Assembly (NCBI GenBank): GCA_037576195.1
Contig: CM075101.1
Location: 36,952,001 to 37,016,000 of the forward strand
Length of the DNA stretch: 64,000 bases
Direction: 5' to 3'
Source of the DNA: Phytoseiulus persimilis
Taxonomy: Eukaryota > Arthropoda > Arachnida > Mesostigmata > Phytoseiidae
Shown here: positions 47,355-60,295 of the stretch, one piece after another
How positions within the stretch are numbered: position 1 is the stretch's first letter
How the letters are laid out: each line of letters opens with the position of its first letter
Translations under genes and position numbers: made by a program
The notes under the pieces: model-generated
Told to the model about the DNA's origin: nothing
Databases searched by the model: none
Seen by the model: only the letters and a program-made list of their open reading frames with translations

Positions 47355-50300
47355 GGCACAAAACGTTGGTTCGAGTGCTCGAACAACAGAAAAGTTTTCC
47401 GTTGACGAAAAACACCGAGAATACTAACATGTCGCAAGTTTTCCTCGCGAGCGACCGGAGCAGTTAATGAGAGAAATGAGGCTGCGGAACCCCGGAGTTA
47501 CCCATGTGAAGTATATGTTAGAGTCTTCCATTCAGAGGACGAAATGCCACCGAGGAGCGGCGCCAATGAGCGAATCTTCCCACGAAGCGTAGACGAAAAA
47601 CGGGATAAGACACATTGTGGAGCCATTGACCCGCTGACGGAACAGATTGGGTGGATCGAGATAGCAACGACGGAGGCTCCGACGTCAACATGGGGTTTAT
47701 TTCTTTCGTCTAGAGGGCCTCGGTGAGATGATGTCTGATTTATCTTGACGGCTTTAGCCATCGGGGATTCGGAAACCAAGTTTTGACGGCTAGCCATAGG
47801 AACTCCAGTGAAGCCTTCAGAGCTATCTATCTCCTCACGGTAACCAAGCTAGGGTTCCCGCAGGAAACGGAAGACGGAGGTTTGTCTACCGGCTATCTCA
47901 GACAGTTGGCTTGGTATCGCATCGCACGGCTTACGAATCGCGAGCCTCTCCTGAAAGTTCCTGTTCGCTCGGAATCATCTGGTCTTCGGTGACGAACGAA
48001 ACTTTGGGCGATATCCCTACCTGAATATTACGATCTGAGCGCTCGAAGGAATGAAGAGGGAGTATTACTCTTTCGTAGCGAAAACTGGACGCTTGGTGAG
48101 ATAGAACAACAGATATGAGGAAGGGCGGAAGCCGGTCGTGAGGAAATGATGATGAACATAATAGAGAAGCTGGCGCTTACGACGTTGTACTTGGAACGAT
48201 TTCAGCGGATGAGCGAAGATTTAGGGCGCCACAAGGGGCTCACTGGATTGATGTCGTCATAGTGGGTGAGAGTGCAGATATGAAGGAAGACGATGATTCC
48301 TGCTCCTTAACAAGAATCTCGGAGTCTTGTGCCTTAAGCCTTCCTTGCCATCATGGCCTGAGTTCGCAGCCGGGCATTCGCCGCAGGTTGATTTGGTGAT
48401 TCGGCTGATTGTTCCATGTAGCGGGAAGACGGGGCTCGATGCATCCAATTCTAGGAAATCGATATGGATAAGCGAACGCTCAACGCCTTGGAAAGTTCTG
48501 ACTTAGCCTACTCTAATCCAGAGGATTCCCGAGTCGGGTGTCGAGACGAGCCCGAGTGAGAATTTCCTATTCCAATCCAGTCAACTGGAGATTCCTGGTC
48601 TTTCCTCGTTTTGATGATGACGATGACAGATGAAATGAAAATCGATCCAAGTCTGTGCCTTGAGCTCGGCAGACGGTCGACCTCGAACACGAATGAATCT
48701 CGACGGTGCATCCTATCTTGCCAGTTCCCGTTGGGACCTCCATCGGGAGACATAGTAGAACAGCTGATCTCCAATCAAGTTGCTGCCGACGAAACAAGTC
48801 GTACCATCCCCGAGAGATCTTCCCCGTACTAGCCGAGCGACATCAACGCTTTCACCGCGTGTTGCGTTTTAGAAGCTGAACCTGCGATTCGCCACGAGGG
48901 AACTGGAATTGAAGTTGCTCTAGATCCGCGTTCAGGCGTTGGGAGATGCTTTAGGCGCGTACTGATACTGGGGATGCATTCCACAGATATACATAGAGCT
49001 CAGTCGACCTCCGCTTGCGGCTCATGAACTGTGTGTTGTTCAAGATGACCCGAGTACCCTCGTCGATACCATCGGCACCGCAATCCTCGTGCTGTCTTCG
49101 GCACCAATGTCTGTCCGTTTCTCCCCGTTCCGCCGATCCGTCCCTCTGAGTTCCGTTCACGGATTCGCTATAAGACAATATGATGGCTGTACTCTCGGTT
49201 GGAACATGTGGAGTCTCGATCCCGAGTACGGGTGTCGAGATACTCTGTGCAGATCCTGTGGAGCCAGTCCATCGAAACAGCGTCTTCTGGCTCAACGAAG
49301 TAGTCTTCCCTTGTGCAGATCGCATGATTGTATCCGTTGTATCTTGCATGCTTTCAACGTTTCGGTGATCGGCTGTTTCGGACCGCGTGGAACTGTCATT
49401 TCTCAAAACGGGACCATCCAACAACCGCTGTGCCTCATGATCGTCTCTTATTTGGTTGAGTATTTTCTCGCATCCTTCCCTCGCCTGTGGCTGAACCGGC
49501 GTCCCAACCCTTTGAGGTTTTCACTCAGGAATATTTATGTTCTCGCATCGTGAACGAACCTGTTTTCAGTGTGTCGACTCAAGCCCTGGACCAAGAATTC
49601 GATCTAAACTTTCCTAGATTGTGTTGTCTCTCAAACCTTCATCGCCGAGTTTAGCGGGAACTCCCGAAGGTAGCAAAGGCAGGTTGACATCGTCGGCGTT
49701 GTGATTTGCGGATGTCCTAGCGGAACCCGAGCGTTGCTTCCATCACGATACCTAGGTATTTTGAACTTGCAAACATTCGATTAGTTCCCTTTGTTTGTAT
49801 GGTTTACGTTTGCCTGTCGGTCCTGCTCTGCGAAATTAGATCACTCTTGTTCTCTCAACATCGAGAGTCTTACGGCTTTCCTCTTGCTGAACATCGTGGA
49901 AGGACAGCACTCGCCACACTCCATCTTCATCCGTTCCTGCCATTACAAGATCGTTCACGAACCTGCTCGGAACCATTCGACGTCCCTGCAACCTCATGAG
50001 TAAACTGTTGCCTGGCAGTACCGAGCTGTATCGGCGCTGTTGCTCTCCCCGTCAGTCATCGCTTCGCTCAGGACTGTAGAGATCACGGGATGGCTCTGAT
50101 GATCTTGCCTCTCAGTTCGTACCGAGTTCTGATGTCGTCGATGGAATTCATCCGTCCTGAATTGCGAAACGCGCCCTTGAAGCTCGTACAACTTTTCCGA
50201 ATATCAATCATGCATCGGGACAGATAATTGGTACGATTTTCTGGATGCTCGAATGATACAGCCCCTGCTGCAGTTAGGCATTATCCAGCGATCTTTGCAT

Positions 50301-51038
50301 TTTCATAAATGCATGGATCGATTGACATTGATTGATGGACAACGCTCGATCCCCCACCCTTCGTTTTGAATCATTCAACGGAAGGAATTTGTCGAATCTA
50401 AGCTAGCTCAACATGGAAATCGCCAAGTATTCGGAGTTCCCGGAATCAGATGATCGAACACGAACAGCAGCTGTTTACCATGAGTTTCCACTTCCAACGA
50501 TCGGGGTTATCGAGCTAACTCCATTTGATAAGCGCGTCCGCTCGACTTCCAAGGCCTCTCATTCAGTTACTCGTGGCTCGCAGGAAGGCGTCGCACAGCT
50601 TCCATGTGAATACTTCGCATGGAGAAGAAAAGTGGAAGAGACACCCTGACACTGTATGAGGCAGAATGTATGGGAATACATTGTCGAGAAAGAGCCTGAT
50701 GAAAGGATTAGTTGACGTAAAGGTCAGCCAAGCGCGGCCGGAATCTCTTGATTCAGGTCCAGCGGCGCAAGACTGAGCGAATCCTTTCTATTCAGAAAGC
50801 TTGCGCAACGCGGAGCTGAACAATAATCTTCCGTCTCCTCTTGGGCCTTGCGGGTCGGCCAGTCTTCTTCCCCACCTAGCATCACGAGCCCGCGGGTTGG
50901 TCGACCGACGCACGAAGCAGCCCACTCGTCGAGGCCTGCGTTGCGCCACTGTGAAGTGCTCCCCGGGGATACGTGCACGAGTTGTCTGGGGAATTACGCG
51001 CAAAACAGGGTAGTCACGACCGTGCCACGGACGACTTC
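47355..51038. other. Unassigned
   Basis: No recognisable gene. Around 48950-49550 both strands are open for more than 150 codons each (48951-49424 minus, 49089-49553 plus). Neither resembles a known family. Confidence 0.35.
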
Positions 51039-51287
51039 ATGAGCGAAATCACGAATGAGAAGCACGTCTTGAAAAATTTCGCCTTGTTTCCATGCACCTT
51101 CCTTGCACCCAGAGCTCCACTCCAGTGGCGTGTGGGACAACAGAACTTGGTAACGAGCCAGCAAAGAAACAAGGTGGAAACTCAGAACGAGGTTGCTTTT
51201 GAATCAAAATCTCCGCTCATAAGAACAGCCTCCGTGATACCGGTTCATGGAGTACTCCACAGGGTCGGACATTTCAGCAAAGGGTTG
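51039..51287 (+). CDS. Candidate coding exon with splice donor, unknown
   Basis: An ATG at 51039 opens 83 codons that run in phase to TTG|GTAAGTTC, with the exon end at 51287. Without splicing the frame would stop 12 codons later. The peptide is balanced, with the mixed charge and hydrophobicity of ordinary protein (FALFPCTFLAPRAPLQW, then RTASVIPVHGVLHRVGH). The open frame extends upstream to 50973, so the start is uncertain. No domain is recognised and no acceptor is assigned. Confidence 0.25.
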
Positions 51288-53215
51288 GTAAGTTCTCTTC
51301 TTGAAGGGGAAAACATGTTCTAACTCTAAAGCAACGATCTCGAATATCGCAATTCGGAAATTTCGGAGGAAGCGGTTGAATCAGGTGTCATATAGACCAG
51401 GCACAGCTGCGTGCTCGAGCTCCAGAATGATGCTTTTTCTCTCCGCTTTCTTGTTACCGTAATCTCGCATTCTTCTATGGTTCTGGTTTCCGCTAGATCT
51501 GGGCACCACGGCTTCTGTTAGGTCTCAATGTAACTTGGACGCTCGCTAACCACAGATTGAAACATCAAATCAGCGGGGAATCGCGACGGAGCTCACGTTT
51601 CTCCCATCAAGACGACGTTCCTCCGACATTTCTGACGGATCCAAGGATGAAACTCACGTTATCCGGATCAGAATTAGGCATGGTCGGCTATGCTGCCCGC
51701 CGAATCACAGCCGCGGCGCCGCGAGAATTTTCCTATCGAGCCCCATGAGTACGGTGCAGCGGTAAGAAACACGTTGAGCTGATTCCGAATCAGGCCGTGT
51801 TGCTCAACCGCTCACGTTGCCTCTCAGTTCGAGATCTTGTCGAGATCCAATTCGGTCCTGTACTCGAGTTCGCCTGCCATTGTCGTAGTCTATTGAAGCG
51901 ACGGAATCCAAGCCCTGCAAGTTGGGCAAACAACGGGCATAAATTCCACTGATGCCAAAGGACACACCTGACCACCAACGTCGGTGGCCGGTCGGTTCGT
52001 GCAGTTTGTCGCTGTCCCACTTAATTATTCCACGTTGGTCGTCGCACGTTCGGTTCAGCCTTGTCCTTCGAGTCGGGAGCCACAGAGCTGGATTCGAGTA
52101 TTCGCGTCGGACGGCCGGCCGGCACACAACCTGACAGAAGCCTCAGTTACCGTGCCGTGGAGATCCCGGATCTCCTGCTTTCGAGCTAACTTTGTGCCCG
52201 CGCCTGGACAGATTGGCCTGCCTCCGTTGGTGCTGTGAGGGGATTGCGGTACGGTGACGTAATCCCCTATGCAGCCGCCAATCGCTCAATTTGTCATATT
52301 TTTACAGCGGTGCGATAAGGGACCCGCCTCGCAAATGTATTTAGATCCACGGGGCCTCGATCCCATCTTTGTCTTCGGACAAAGTCACCGTATTTTTCCT
52401 CCGCGGCCCTGCCGGTCGGCGACACGGTCGTGGGAAGTCCAAACGAAACGAGCGCCTGCCCGTCCGCCGCTCGTCCATCGTTCGACTCGTTCTTCGGTCG
52501 AAGAAATGTCTCCTCGTTTCGCCAGATCGAAGCAGCTCACCGCTGAACTCCGTACAGTCTTCGTTAAAGCCTTCTCCCGCGAGCTCCCCGAATGTGGGGA
52601 AGCCTGGCTTGTCTGCTACACCTCCGCCACCCTTTTGCGGACACACGTCTGAATTGCTTCCAACATCTACGAAGACAGCGCAGCAGGCATCCTTCCTCGC
52701 CTGCGTCGGAGAACGTTTGGAATCAGGAATGGACCAGGTCAGAATGCAGGATTTCGGGAAAATTCTCTGATCTCGTCTCGATGGGAACCCAGTCTGAGGC
52801 CCTTGAAGTGAGAAAGAGTTGGACTGTTTCGCCCGCAAAAACGATCAGGAACTGTCAAAGACACTTCTGTTTTGAGGCTTTCTCCGCCCGGTGACTTTCG
52901 TTTGCCTACTAGATCGATGGGTCCTGTTTCGCTTCCGCCACGTTTACCTGGACCTTGAAGATAAAGCTCCTCTATATGAAACAGGTGAATCTACAAGAGC
53001 GTGCTTGGCGGAGCTCTGCCGCATGGACATCGGGTTCGTATGGTGAAGCGATGCCCATCATCGTGCTGAACGGTCCGAAAGCTATCCCGTGACACTGATC
53101 AGCTTTTCAAGCCGAAACATTGAAGCTAGATTGACCTTCTGCAGCTTCTAGAACGAAAACACATCATATCTTGAGGACCACTCACTCAGACATACCGTAG
53201 CTGAATATTTGATCA
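51288..53215. other. Unassigned, with overlapping open frames near 52.3-52.8 kb
   Basis: Between 52269 and 52838 three frames are open at once: 127 codons (+), 133 codons (+) and 165 codons (-). One plus frame has a protein-like end (RTVFVKAFSRELPECGE). The minus frame has an acidic stretch (FGELAGEGFNEDCTEF). At most one can be real and none is recognised. Confidence 0.3.
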
Positions 53216-53230
53216 TCTTACTCACCTTAT
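53216..53230 (-). other. Perfect 5' splice site, minus strand
   Basis: Read on the minus strand this is ATAAG|GTGAGTAAG, with the exon end at 53226, a full-strength donor. The upstream minus-strand exon sequence is short and purine-rich before reaching the SINE 180 bp away. No convincing acceptor is seen, so the exon is not delimited. Confidence 0.3.
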
Positions 53231-53391
53231 TTTCCCTGTTTTCTCTCATCTCCAGTAGCGTACGCAGTATGAAGCTGGCGAGGCTATAACCCCTCCCCAA
53301 GCCTCGAGACGCATACCATCCGAGTCGGGTTTCAGTTGGCCTGAGAACCCTGACCTACACTCTGTGCCGCCAGGGCGTTCAGATAGTTTCC

Positions 53392-53405
53392 AGATGGCTC
53401 TCATT
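53392..53405 (+). repeat. Target-site duplication, left copy
   Basis: AGATGGCTCTCATT is identical to 53679-53692. It is the left flank of the SINE. Confidence 0.9.
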
Positions 53406-53678
53406 GAGTCGGCTCGTTGGCCGTGTGGCATAAACCAACGCCTTGGGTGCCACGCTAAGCTAGCAATCGCGGGTTCGATCCCCGGCCGGGACAACAAATT
53501 TCTTATGTGGTAAAAAGAGGATTTAATTTATATCAGAATTAAATCTGAACCATCTTAAGACCCAAGCCCACCGCCCGCAATGGGATTTGCGAGGCGATAG
53601 GGAGTGTTACTGAAGCAATACCGAAAGGTGAATCCGGGACACTCCTGAGGGCTGGCTGAGAGGTTCAGCCGAAAACAG
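53406..53678 (+). mobile_element. tRNA-derived SINE, complete, recently inserted
   Basis: This is a 273-bp element between perfect 14-bp direct repeats. The head is tRNA-like. A D-arm-like stem TTGG...CCAA around TGGCCGTGTGGC gives an A-box-type sequence resembling Ser/Leu tRNA. At 53469 GGTTCGATCCC is a good B box inside a T-arm. The rest of the cloverleaf is degenerate, as in SINE heads. The body has an AT hairpin (9-bp arms at 53520-53528 and 53537-53545) and then a GC-rich segment (GGCGATAGGGAGTG, CCGAAAGGTGAA, CGGGACACTCC). It ends in a CTGA...TCAG hairpin and GAAAACAG, with no long poly-A. It is non-autonomous: RNA polymerase III transcription and LINE-supplied reverse transcription are known for the class and not shown here. 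The body seems familiar from other arthropod repeats, but I cannot name the family. Confidence 0.85.
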
Positions 53679-53692
53679 AGATGGCTCTCATT
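53679..53692 (+). repeat. Target-site duplication, right copy
   Basis: It is identical to 53392-53405. Perfect identity over 14 bp implies a young insertion. Confidence 0.9.
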
Positions 53693-54765
53693 ATCTTTAA
53701 CCCGGACGAGAATCCGAGTGATTCGATTGATTTATTCTCCGAAATCATTCCATCAATCACGTGGGATTGATCAAGTGAGATTTCGGGAAACAGCCGAACT
53801 TCGAGACTCCAGTTATGACCGGAGAGAGGTTGATCGGCTTGACCTCGATGCGCATGGACTGGGACACCGCTCATGAATCGCTTGAAATTCTTGCATTGAA
53901 TCTAGGAACGCTGGATCCGATATTCTGGAATGAGTCTCGAAATCAGCCGGGGAATATGGGCAGTTGCCCTCAGACAAATGATCGGTAGTGTTCCACCAAC
54001 TTATCAATCGTTGTCCATGTCCAATACGATGTGAATCATTTGGCTGCGTCACAGACGCCCCCGAGAAAGAGAGAAGGAAGTTGGTCCCCCTCCAAGAAAA
54101 ATCCTGCGGCCACGCCTGTTCCGCGCTCTCCCGGGCTTTCCTTCCGAGCATTTTCCGACCTCTGTGTTGGATATTCTCAAACCGGGCCGACTGAAATTCC
54201 CCGACGAGAAACAGCGGACATCGATCCATTCGCGGAGCTCTTAGAAGATCTTCGAGGAGTTTAAGAAATTAAAAGAAACCCGAACACCACTTGTTCGTCC
54301 GGGCCCCAATTAATTTCTGCTCCGGAGCTCTCTTCTTTCAACTCGACTTTCTACTCTGAACTCTGCCTCAACTGATACTTCAAAGGGACTTTCGCGCGAT
54401 TGTCTCATGGGACTCGGCCGGCGTTCAGAGAGACTATTCGCACGGCTGGCTCGAATCGGGGCCGGACAAATATTTCTCTCCATGTAACTTCCCCTAGCAG
54501 AAGAATATCAGATGTCGTAGACTTCGTCTCATGTCTCACAGCAAGCGATTCCCGACTTCGACGTATTGAATATCTGCAATCGACTCTCTCCCTTTTTTCC
54601 ATGGAGTTCATTATCTGATTATTCAGTTCGAGCCCGAAGCGAAGTTCTTCTTGAGGAAATGCTCATATGCCTTTTGTCCGCGTGACCCGGGCGTCTCTTA
54701 GCCGCATGTGTTCTGGGCCGCGATTTGAACGGGGAGAAGTGAAGAGCAGAGCTCGTACGTATTTA

Positions 54766-54780
54766 CTCTCTCTCTCTCTC
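54766..54780 (+). repeat. (CT)n microsatellite
   Basis: Fifteen bases of alternating C and T. Confidence 0.85.
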
Positions 54781-57700
54781 GCTTTGCTTCCAGGGCCTCA
54801 ATTCTCGGCTAGATTTGATGGCGTGCTATTCCGAGAACTCTCGGCGAACACTCCCTGATCCAGGGATCAGCGCTCCCTAGCCTCGGCGTCCCGGGAGGCG
54901 CCACAATGCTCGAGGGACATCAGTGCGGATTTCTGCTCAGAAACCTCCTCCAAAGTTTCGAGGGTTTGGCGATACTGAGGCGAGCGACAGCTCAGTTGCC
55001 CTTTTTCACCACAGTGCAGCCCCGCCCCGAGATCATCGAACTTCGTTCCCGCTGAAAGTCCCGCTGGTCAAGTTCAATTTGATCGAAACGTGCTATATCA
55101 CACGATTTCTCCCGGATCTTGTTCAGAACATGCAAATGACTGTTTCCTGACGCGAGAATGAGCTCGGCATACGGTTGTTAAACCGCTGGACGACAACCGG
55201 GTTCGAGTTTCAGCGTCAGACCTGCATCCAGCTCCTGGCTTCGGAGCGGCTACGAATTTACGAGGACGAACTTCGATCCCTTTTGGGATCGCGGACTACC
55301 GCGACTGCTTTCAAGTATCAATAAACATGATAATAAACTCATAAAATGCGATGCGTCATGCTCTCGAGGCCAGATGATCTCGGTCAGTTATCGCCTTTGA
55401 AGTGTTTGACGTTGGCTGAGCGCACTTGCAGCTACTTGATGTCTGGGATCTCCCCGAGGGATCGGGGGCCCACATGGATAGAATGAGGCTCTAGAATGTT
55501 TGCTCTGCCTCGATGAATATCTCGGAGGCGCTGGGGCAGCACTCAATCAGTGCGGGAGGGAACGATGAAAGGCTGCTTTCTCGCTCCTTCCGATCGCGAA
55601 TGAATCGGGTTCGGAATGATCTCGACGAATCGTGGAAACAGATTCCAGCGGCTCGATGACTCCCTACGAACCGTGCGGCCTGTCAGAAGCTACGCGTGAC
55701 TCGAAGGCCTGCCACGAACGCACGCGCTCGCATTCTGATGGCGGCACCCTTCCATGAGAAGAGCGCTGGAGCAAATTTATGCAAACTGATGCGTGTTCCA
55801 AGAATGACCTTAGCCACTCCGTACCCAAAGATTGCATGACATGACACGCCGTCCGACAATACCTTCGCAGTCGTCTGATGCCGAGCAGCTTGATTCGACC
55901 GAGTTGCAGCGGACCACTCGCTCGGCGACTTTCGTGTTCTCTTCTGAGGAAGGAAGAAAGTTCCTTGTTACTTGCTACATGAAGGAGCGTGTTGCCATGC
56001 AACCCAAGCCCCGCACAGTTTTTCTCCTCTGGGCCCTGCTCCTTTTCCAGATGTACGATTGCTGTGTACTCAAGTGGAGAGCGATTCCGCCGAACCAGAT
56101 TAATTATGGAAGTTTTCTCGGCTATTCTAACCCGGTCCAGGGCTAGCCTGCATGGTGAGGACCCGTGCAAAGTTCTTCCTTTTAACCTAGGCTGTGTTCC
56201 CCAGAGTTTGAGTGTTGGGATGACCGGGTTCGTATGAGAGTCCAGAGGCAAATTATTCCCCCGAAAGTCGTTCACTTCCATCTTTCGACGCTTTGAAACG
56301 GAGTCCACTTCTCCATTCCACACAAGCGCTCTTCCCAGGCGGAGCCATCGAAATAGCGGAGCGGGGCTGGGGAATTGTTCCCGAAACCAAGATCTGGATC
56401 ATTCAATCGAATGCTCCGACAGAAGGCTCCGCTAACCTCGGTGATCAGGTCGAATGACTGCGGCCTGGGTCTCCTTATGGCGAAGCTTCCTCGGAAGATC
56501 CGTTCATCTCAACGATAATAATTCACACAATCAAACGCCCTCAAACAAGTAGCAGCTGTTCAGAGAAAGTATTTCATCAATGCAACGAGCGAATAACAAG
56601 GGACACAGAGTGCTAGTGGGACTGAAGGATAGATAGCGGAGATGTCGGACTGAGTTCCGTCTGGGAGATATCAAAAATCCCGGCTGGATGTTCGCCTCGC
56701 CAGACAGCGTGTCAACAGGCCTCCTCGTGAGCAGGCTCTAATCGCGTCGGTCCAACGCTGGCGCGCTTGGTGAGGATCGCCGAGCCGGTGCCTTGCTCAT
56801 TGGCAGACGGGTCGACCAACAGACCGACCGTCCGGTCCGTCGGTTGGATTGTTGGCTACACACTGGAGACCTTAGTGCGAGCGATAAGCCAATCTGATTA
56901 AGACTTTTCCTACTGCTCGTCGTAATCTTGTTAGGTAGCTCTCTGCAAGCTTGCGGAGACTGATATAGAGCGCTCCTTGGCTTCCCGGTCGTTCCTTTCT
57001 GGATAGAGTGAATTCTTCCTTCTCCCAACTGATCACGCGACCGTTCAGTAGCTCGGTCGGTCGCTCACAGACAGACTGACTGGTTGGCTGTCCCACTCTC
57101 TCTCTGCCGCCTCTTCTTCCGCGGGCGTCCCCTCCGAGATCGGGCAACCGGGCAATCCATCTTAAAGCGGTTCCCTGTTCGTGGTACCTGACAAGGCAAT
57201 AGAGATCTGCGAGAGTTTCGCACACTTTTACAAGACGAAATATACCTACCCAAACTCCTTTTCGCCCCCCTCGCTCGTCAGGTCGCTCATGGTCTACTGA
57301 GGTTGATTTCAACATCATTCCCAGGCTTCCGATAGATAACGATGCGGAAGGAGTATAGGAGCTCAGGCGGGCATGCGGGAGACTCAAACGCGGAACAAAT
57401 GATCGCGGACCGCGCAACACAGCCAATCGCTCGGATCGTTCTGGAGAAGCCGCTCTGTGAAGTTCGGAGTCGCTCTCAGGGCTCGATTCTCTGTCTGTCT
57501 GCACTTCATTCTCATCCATGTCTCCTGCTCGAAATATCTGTTCAATCCGAGTTGGTCGCCCTGGAGCACAGATTGCAGCTTTGGAGGTTCCTCATCCTGA
57601 GCCCATCAGTTCACTCTCGGAATAGACTTCTCTCCGCCGGACGACGAGCTCTCTGCTTTCCGAACCCCCATTGTGGACTGCGCTGATTTGAGGATTCCAA

Positions 57701-60004
57701 CACTCATGAGCCCGAGACAAACAATCGGATCTTGGAGCTCTTGTCATCTGATCCCTCACAGGGTTCCCGCAGTGTGCACGATTCTATCACTGATGATCTT
57801 CTTCGACTCGCTAACCTTATACTGCATCATTCTGAGGAATTATACTTCTTGAGCTGTGATGAACTCGAACCGGTTGAGCTCCATCGTGGATGACCTCGGC
57901 GAACCGTCGAGAAGCCCCCGTTCCAAGATGTTCTAATCAGCGCACAATCATTTCAGCTTCAAGGACGCATCGCTCCCTCATTCCTCGACAATAAAACGAT
58001 TTGTATCCCGAACTGGTACACCAAGGAGACATTATTTCTTTTGTCCGAGGATGAACTCCTCTTACATCACCATTCACATCCTCGGCCTCACCCTTGATTC
58101 CGTCTGTTGCGAGTCATTGACCCGTGGTGTGCGATCTCCATCACCCGTTTTCGACAACGTTGAAGGTAGAGATACCAAGGTATGAGAGGCGGGCGGTGGC
58201 AGGATACGGAGCCGATTGGTTGTACAACGAGCTCTGAAGGCCATCGGGTCGAGCTCGTCGAGAGCCCGAAATCTCGTAGAGTAGGTCAACCGGGACTGTC
58301 TACGTATACAAGCAATAAAATGCATCAGAATGACCCCGAAGCTCTCACAAAGTGTAACGACAAGAACGAGTAAGTCACGAAACGGCCCCAAGAACGCATT
58401 CATAGGATATCGTTCCCCTGGAATACCGCGTGTGAGGAGCGCCTCCGATAGAGAGCTCGTCTTCGAGGCTGAGAGTTTGGTGGATACCTCGCCCCACGCG
58501 GAATGGAAAGAAATCGTCCAAGGAGAATCATCGACCACCAAGGACAATCGATGGAACAGTATCAGTTTCATCCCATACTGATTTGAAGTGCCCGCGCAAA
58601 GTGTTTGCCAGTGACAGCATGTTCCCACTTGCGCAGGCCACCACTGAAGAGGTCTGGTTTTAGGAAATGGTTTCACGGAGCTTGATCGCAGATATTCGTT
58701 CGGCAGCCTGGAGACAGATACATGATTCCGGAGCGAGATGAATTTTCAATCAAGTAGCCTGCGTCGAGCTGTCTCAATCGAGCGAGGACAAAATGAAAAT
58801 GGAGCCAGGGTGTGAGAAATCCGTCTGCAAATAGGGTTGGTGGGATTATTCGCGCCAGGGCGAGGCTCAGTCGGCATCAAACAGCGGGAGAGATCAGCGA
58901 TTATCGAGACTCGGAGTTTCATGTGGCAAAAGATCCCGAGGGAACTTGGTGTTTATCGCAGCTTATAGCTCTCGACGGCCTTGAAAAAACACGATGAATT
59001 CCATCTTCACCTAAGAGCACAGCCTCTGGCACACTGCGGATTCGCGCCCAATTTCACTCCCATTGTAGAGAGCGACAACTCTCGAGCTCGGAGACATCTC
59101 GAGATGTTTGAAAGGAGAACCGATGTGCTCTTTTGTTTGCATTGAAATATCCCAGCGTAAAACCTGATGAAAAGAACCCATCTCCTACCGGTGCTCGAAG
59201 AGTGCTCACTATGGGCTCTCGGGTGCTCCTGCGCTGGCTTCGGCATGCGATATGATTGAACAGCTAAACTCCCGCATAAATAGGGAGCACTCAGAAGGAT
59301 TCCTCAGAAAACGTTTCGTCATCGATCATTTATGAGGGAGTGTGTATTAGTTTCAAAGACAGCCAACGAAGCAGTCGATGCGTTCCCTCCCTGACGGAAC
59401 ATCCCTTGTGCGTCTGCTCCGCGCTCGCTCCCTCAACTAAGTGTGGAGAATACTTGCGAGCTTTTCATTTTGTGAAATTGAACGCTGAAAACTGGAGACC
59501 GCCGCCTTCGTCATCGCCTAGATCTAAATCGCTATACCTGGCGAGTTCTCTCCGAGCTCATGGTCGAACGCAGAAGAAGACCGTCTAACCAAAGCCTTGC
59601 TGTGCAAACACGTTGAGCCTTGGGTACACCAAGGTCGACTGCACAAATATTCGGAAACTATTTGGGACGCAAACAGAAAACGGATACAATGATGACGGCT
59701 CGTTTTTCTGTAAAGCCTCCGAGTCTGCCGGTGTCCACCGTCATGCGTTTGGCGCCCTCACGCTCAACGTTCTGGAACTGCAAGTGGCATCGTCGATGGC
59801 GGCAACGGCGAGCTCGAGACGTGGATCGAAGCTGCGATTAGCGTAAAATGATTTTTGACTCCGCGCGGATCGACGCCTCGCCTCTTGCTGTCTTTCATCC
59901 GGCGCTTGCCCTCTCTTGCACAGCTCCCTCATGCGACACTATAGGAAATTGGGTTTTGATCAGAACACTCCGAGACGATGTGGAAGTCTCCAAGGCGGAG
60001 AAGG

Positions 60005-60031
60005 AAGGCCCGTTTGCCCGTCACGGGCCTT
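60005..60031 (+). repeat. Short hairpin, 9-bp perfect stem
   Basis: AAGGCCCGT and ACGGGCCTT flank a 9-base loop. It looks like a bacterial terminator in shape only. In this eukaryotic context it has no assigned role. Confidence 0.5.
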
Positions 60032-60260
60032 TCTTCTGATTCCTCCTCCCTGCGACGAACAAGAGTCGCCCGTTCTCACACCGCCGCTCTCGCAGCTCGC
60101 GCTGGATTGTTGGATAACTACCCCGGCTCTTCCCCTCGCTTCCCCTATCCCGTCTTTCGTCCACGCTGCGACGATGGTGGTGGTGCACCGCCGCCGCTGC
60201 AGGTGGAATTAGGATGTTGTAAAATGATTAAGTGTCCTTGGGGGTTCTTCCTCTTTTCCT

Positions 60261-60295
60261 GCGCGAGAATCTGCATAATTCTATGCAGGTCGCGC
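60261..60295 (+). repeat. Hairpin with two-part stem
   Basis: CTGCATA pairs with TATGCAG around a 4-base loop. GCGCGA pairs with TCGCGC outside a small internal loop (GAAT opposite G). Thirteen base pairs in 35 bases is a strong local fold, but the loop is too small for a typical microRNA precursor. Confidence 0.5.

Noticed and set aside
48340-48370. Possible miR-124-like word TTAAGGCACAAG on the minus strand
   Set aside because: Only the seed-like TAAGGCAC agrees. The rest differs and no precursor hairpin is visible.
53406-53485. Functional tRNA gene
   Set aside because: A and B boxes are present, but acceptor pairing is poor and the unit continues into a repeat body flanked by target-site duplications, so it is a SINE head.
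57240-57300. Short first coding exon ending at GTAGGTATA on the minus strand
   Set aside because: The donor is weak, the peptide is only 14 residues, and no initiator lies at a proper distance.
60005-60031. Bacterial rho-independent terminator
   Set aside because: The hairpin shape is right, but the context is eukaryotic, with no operon upstream.
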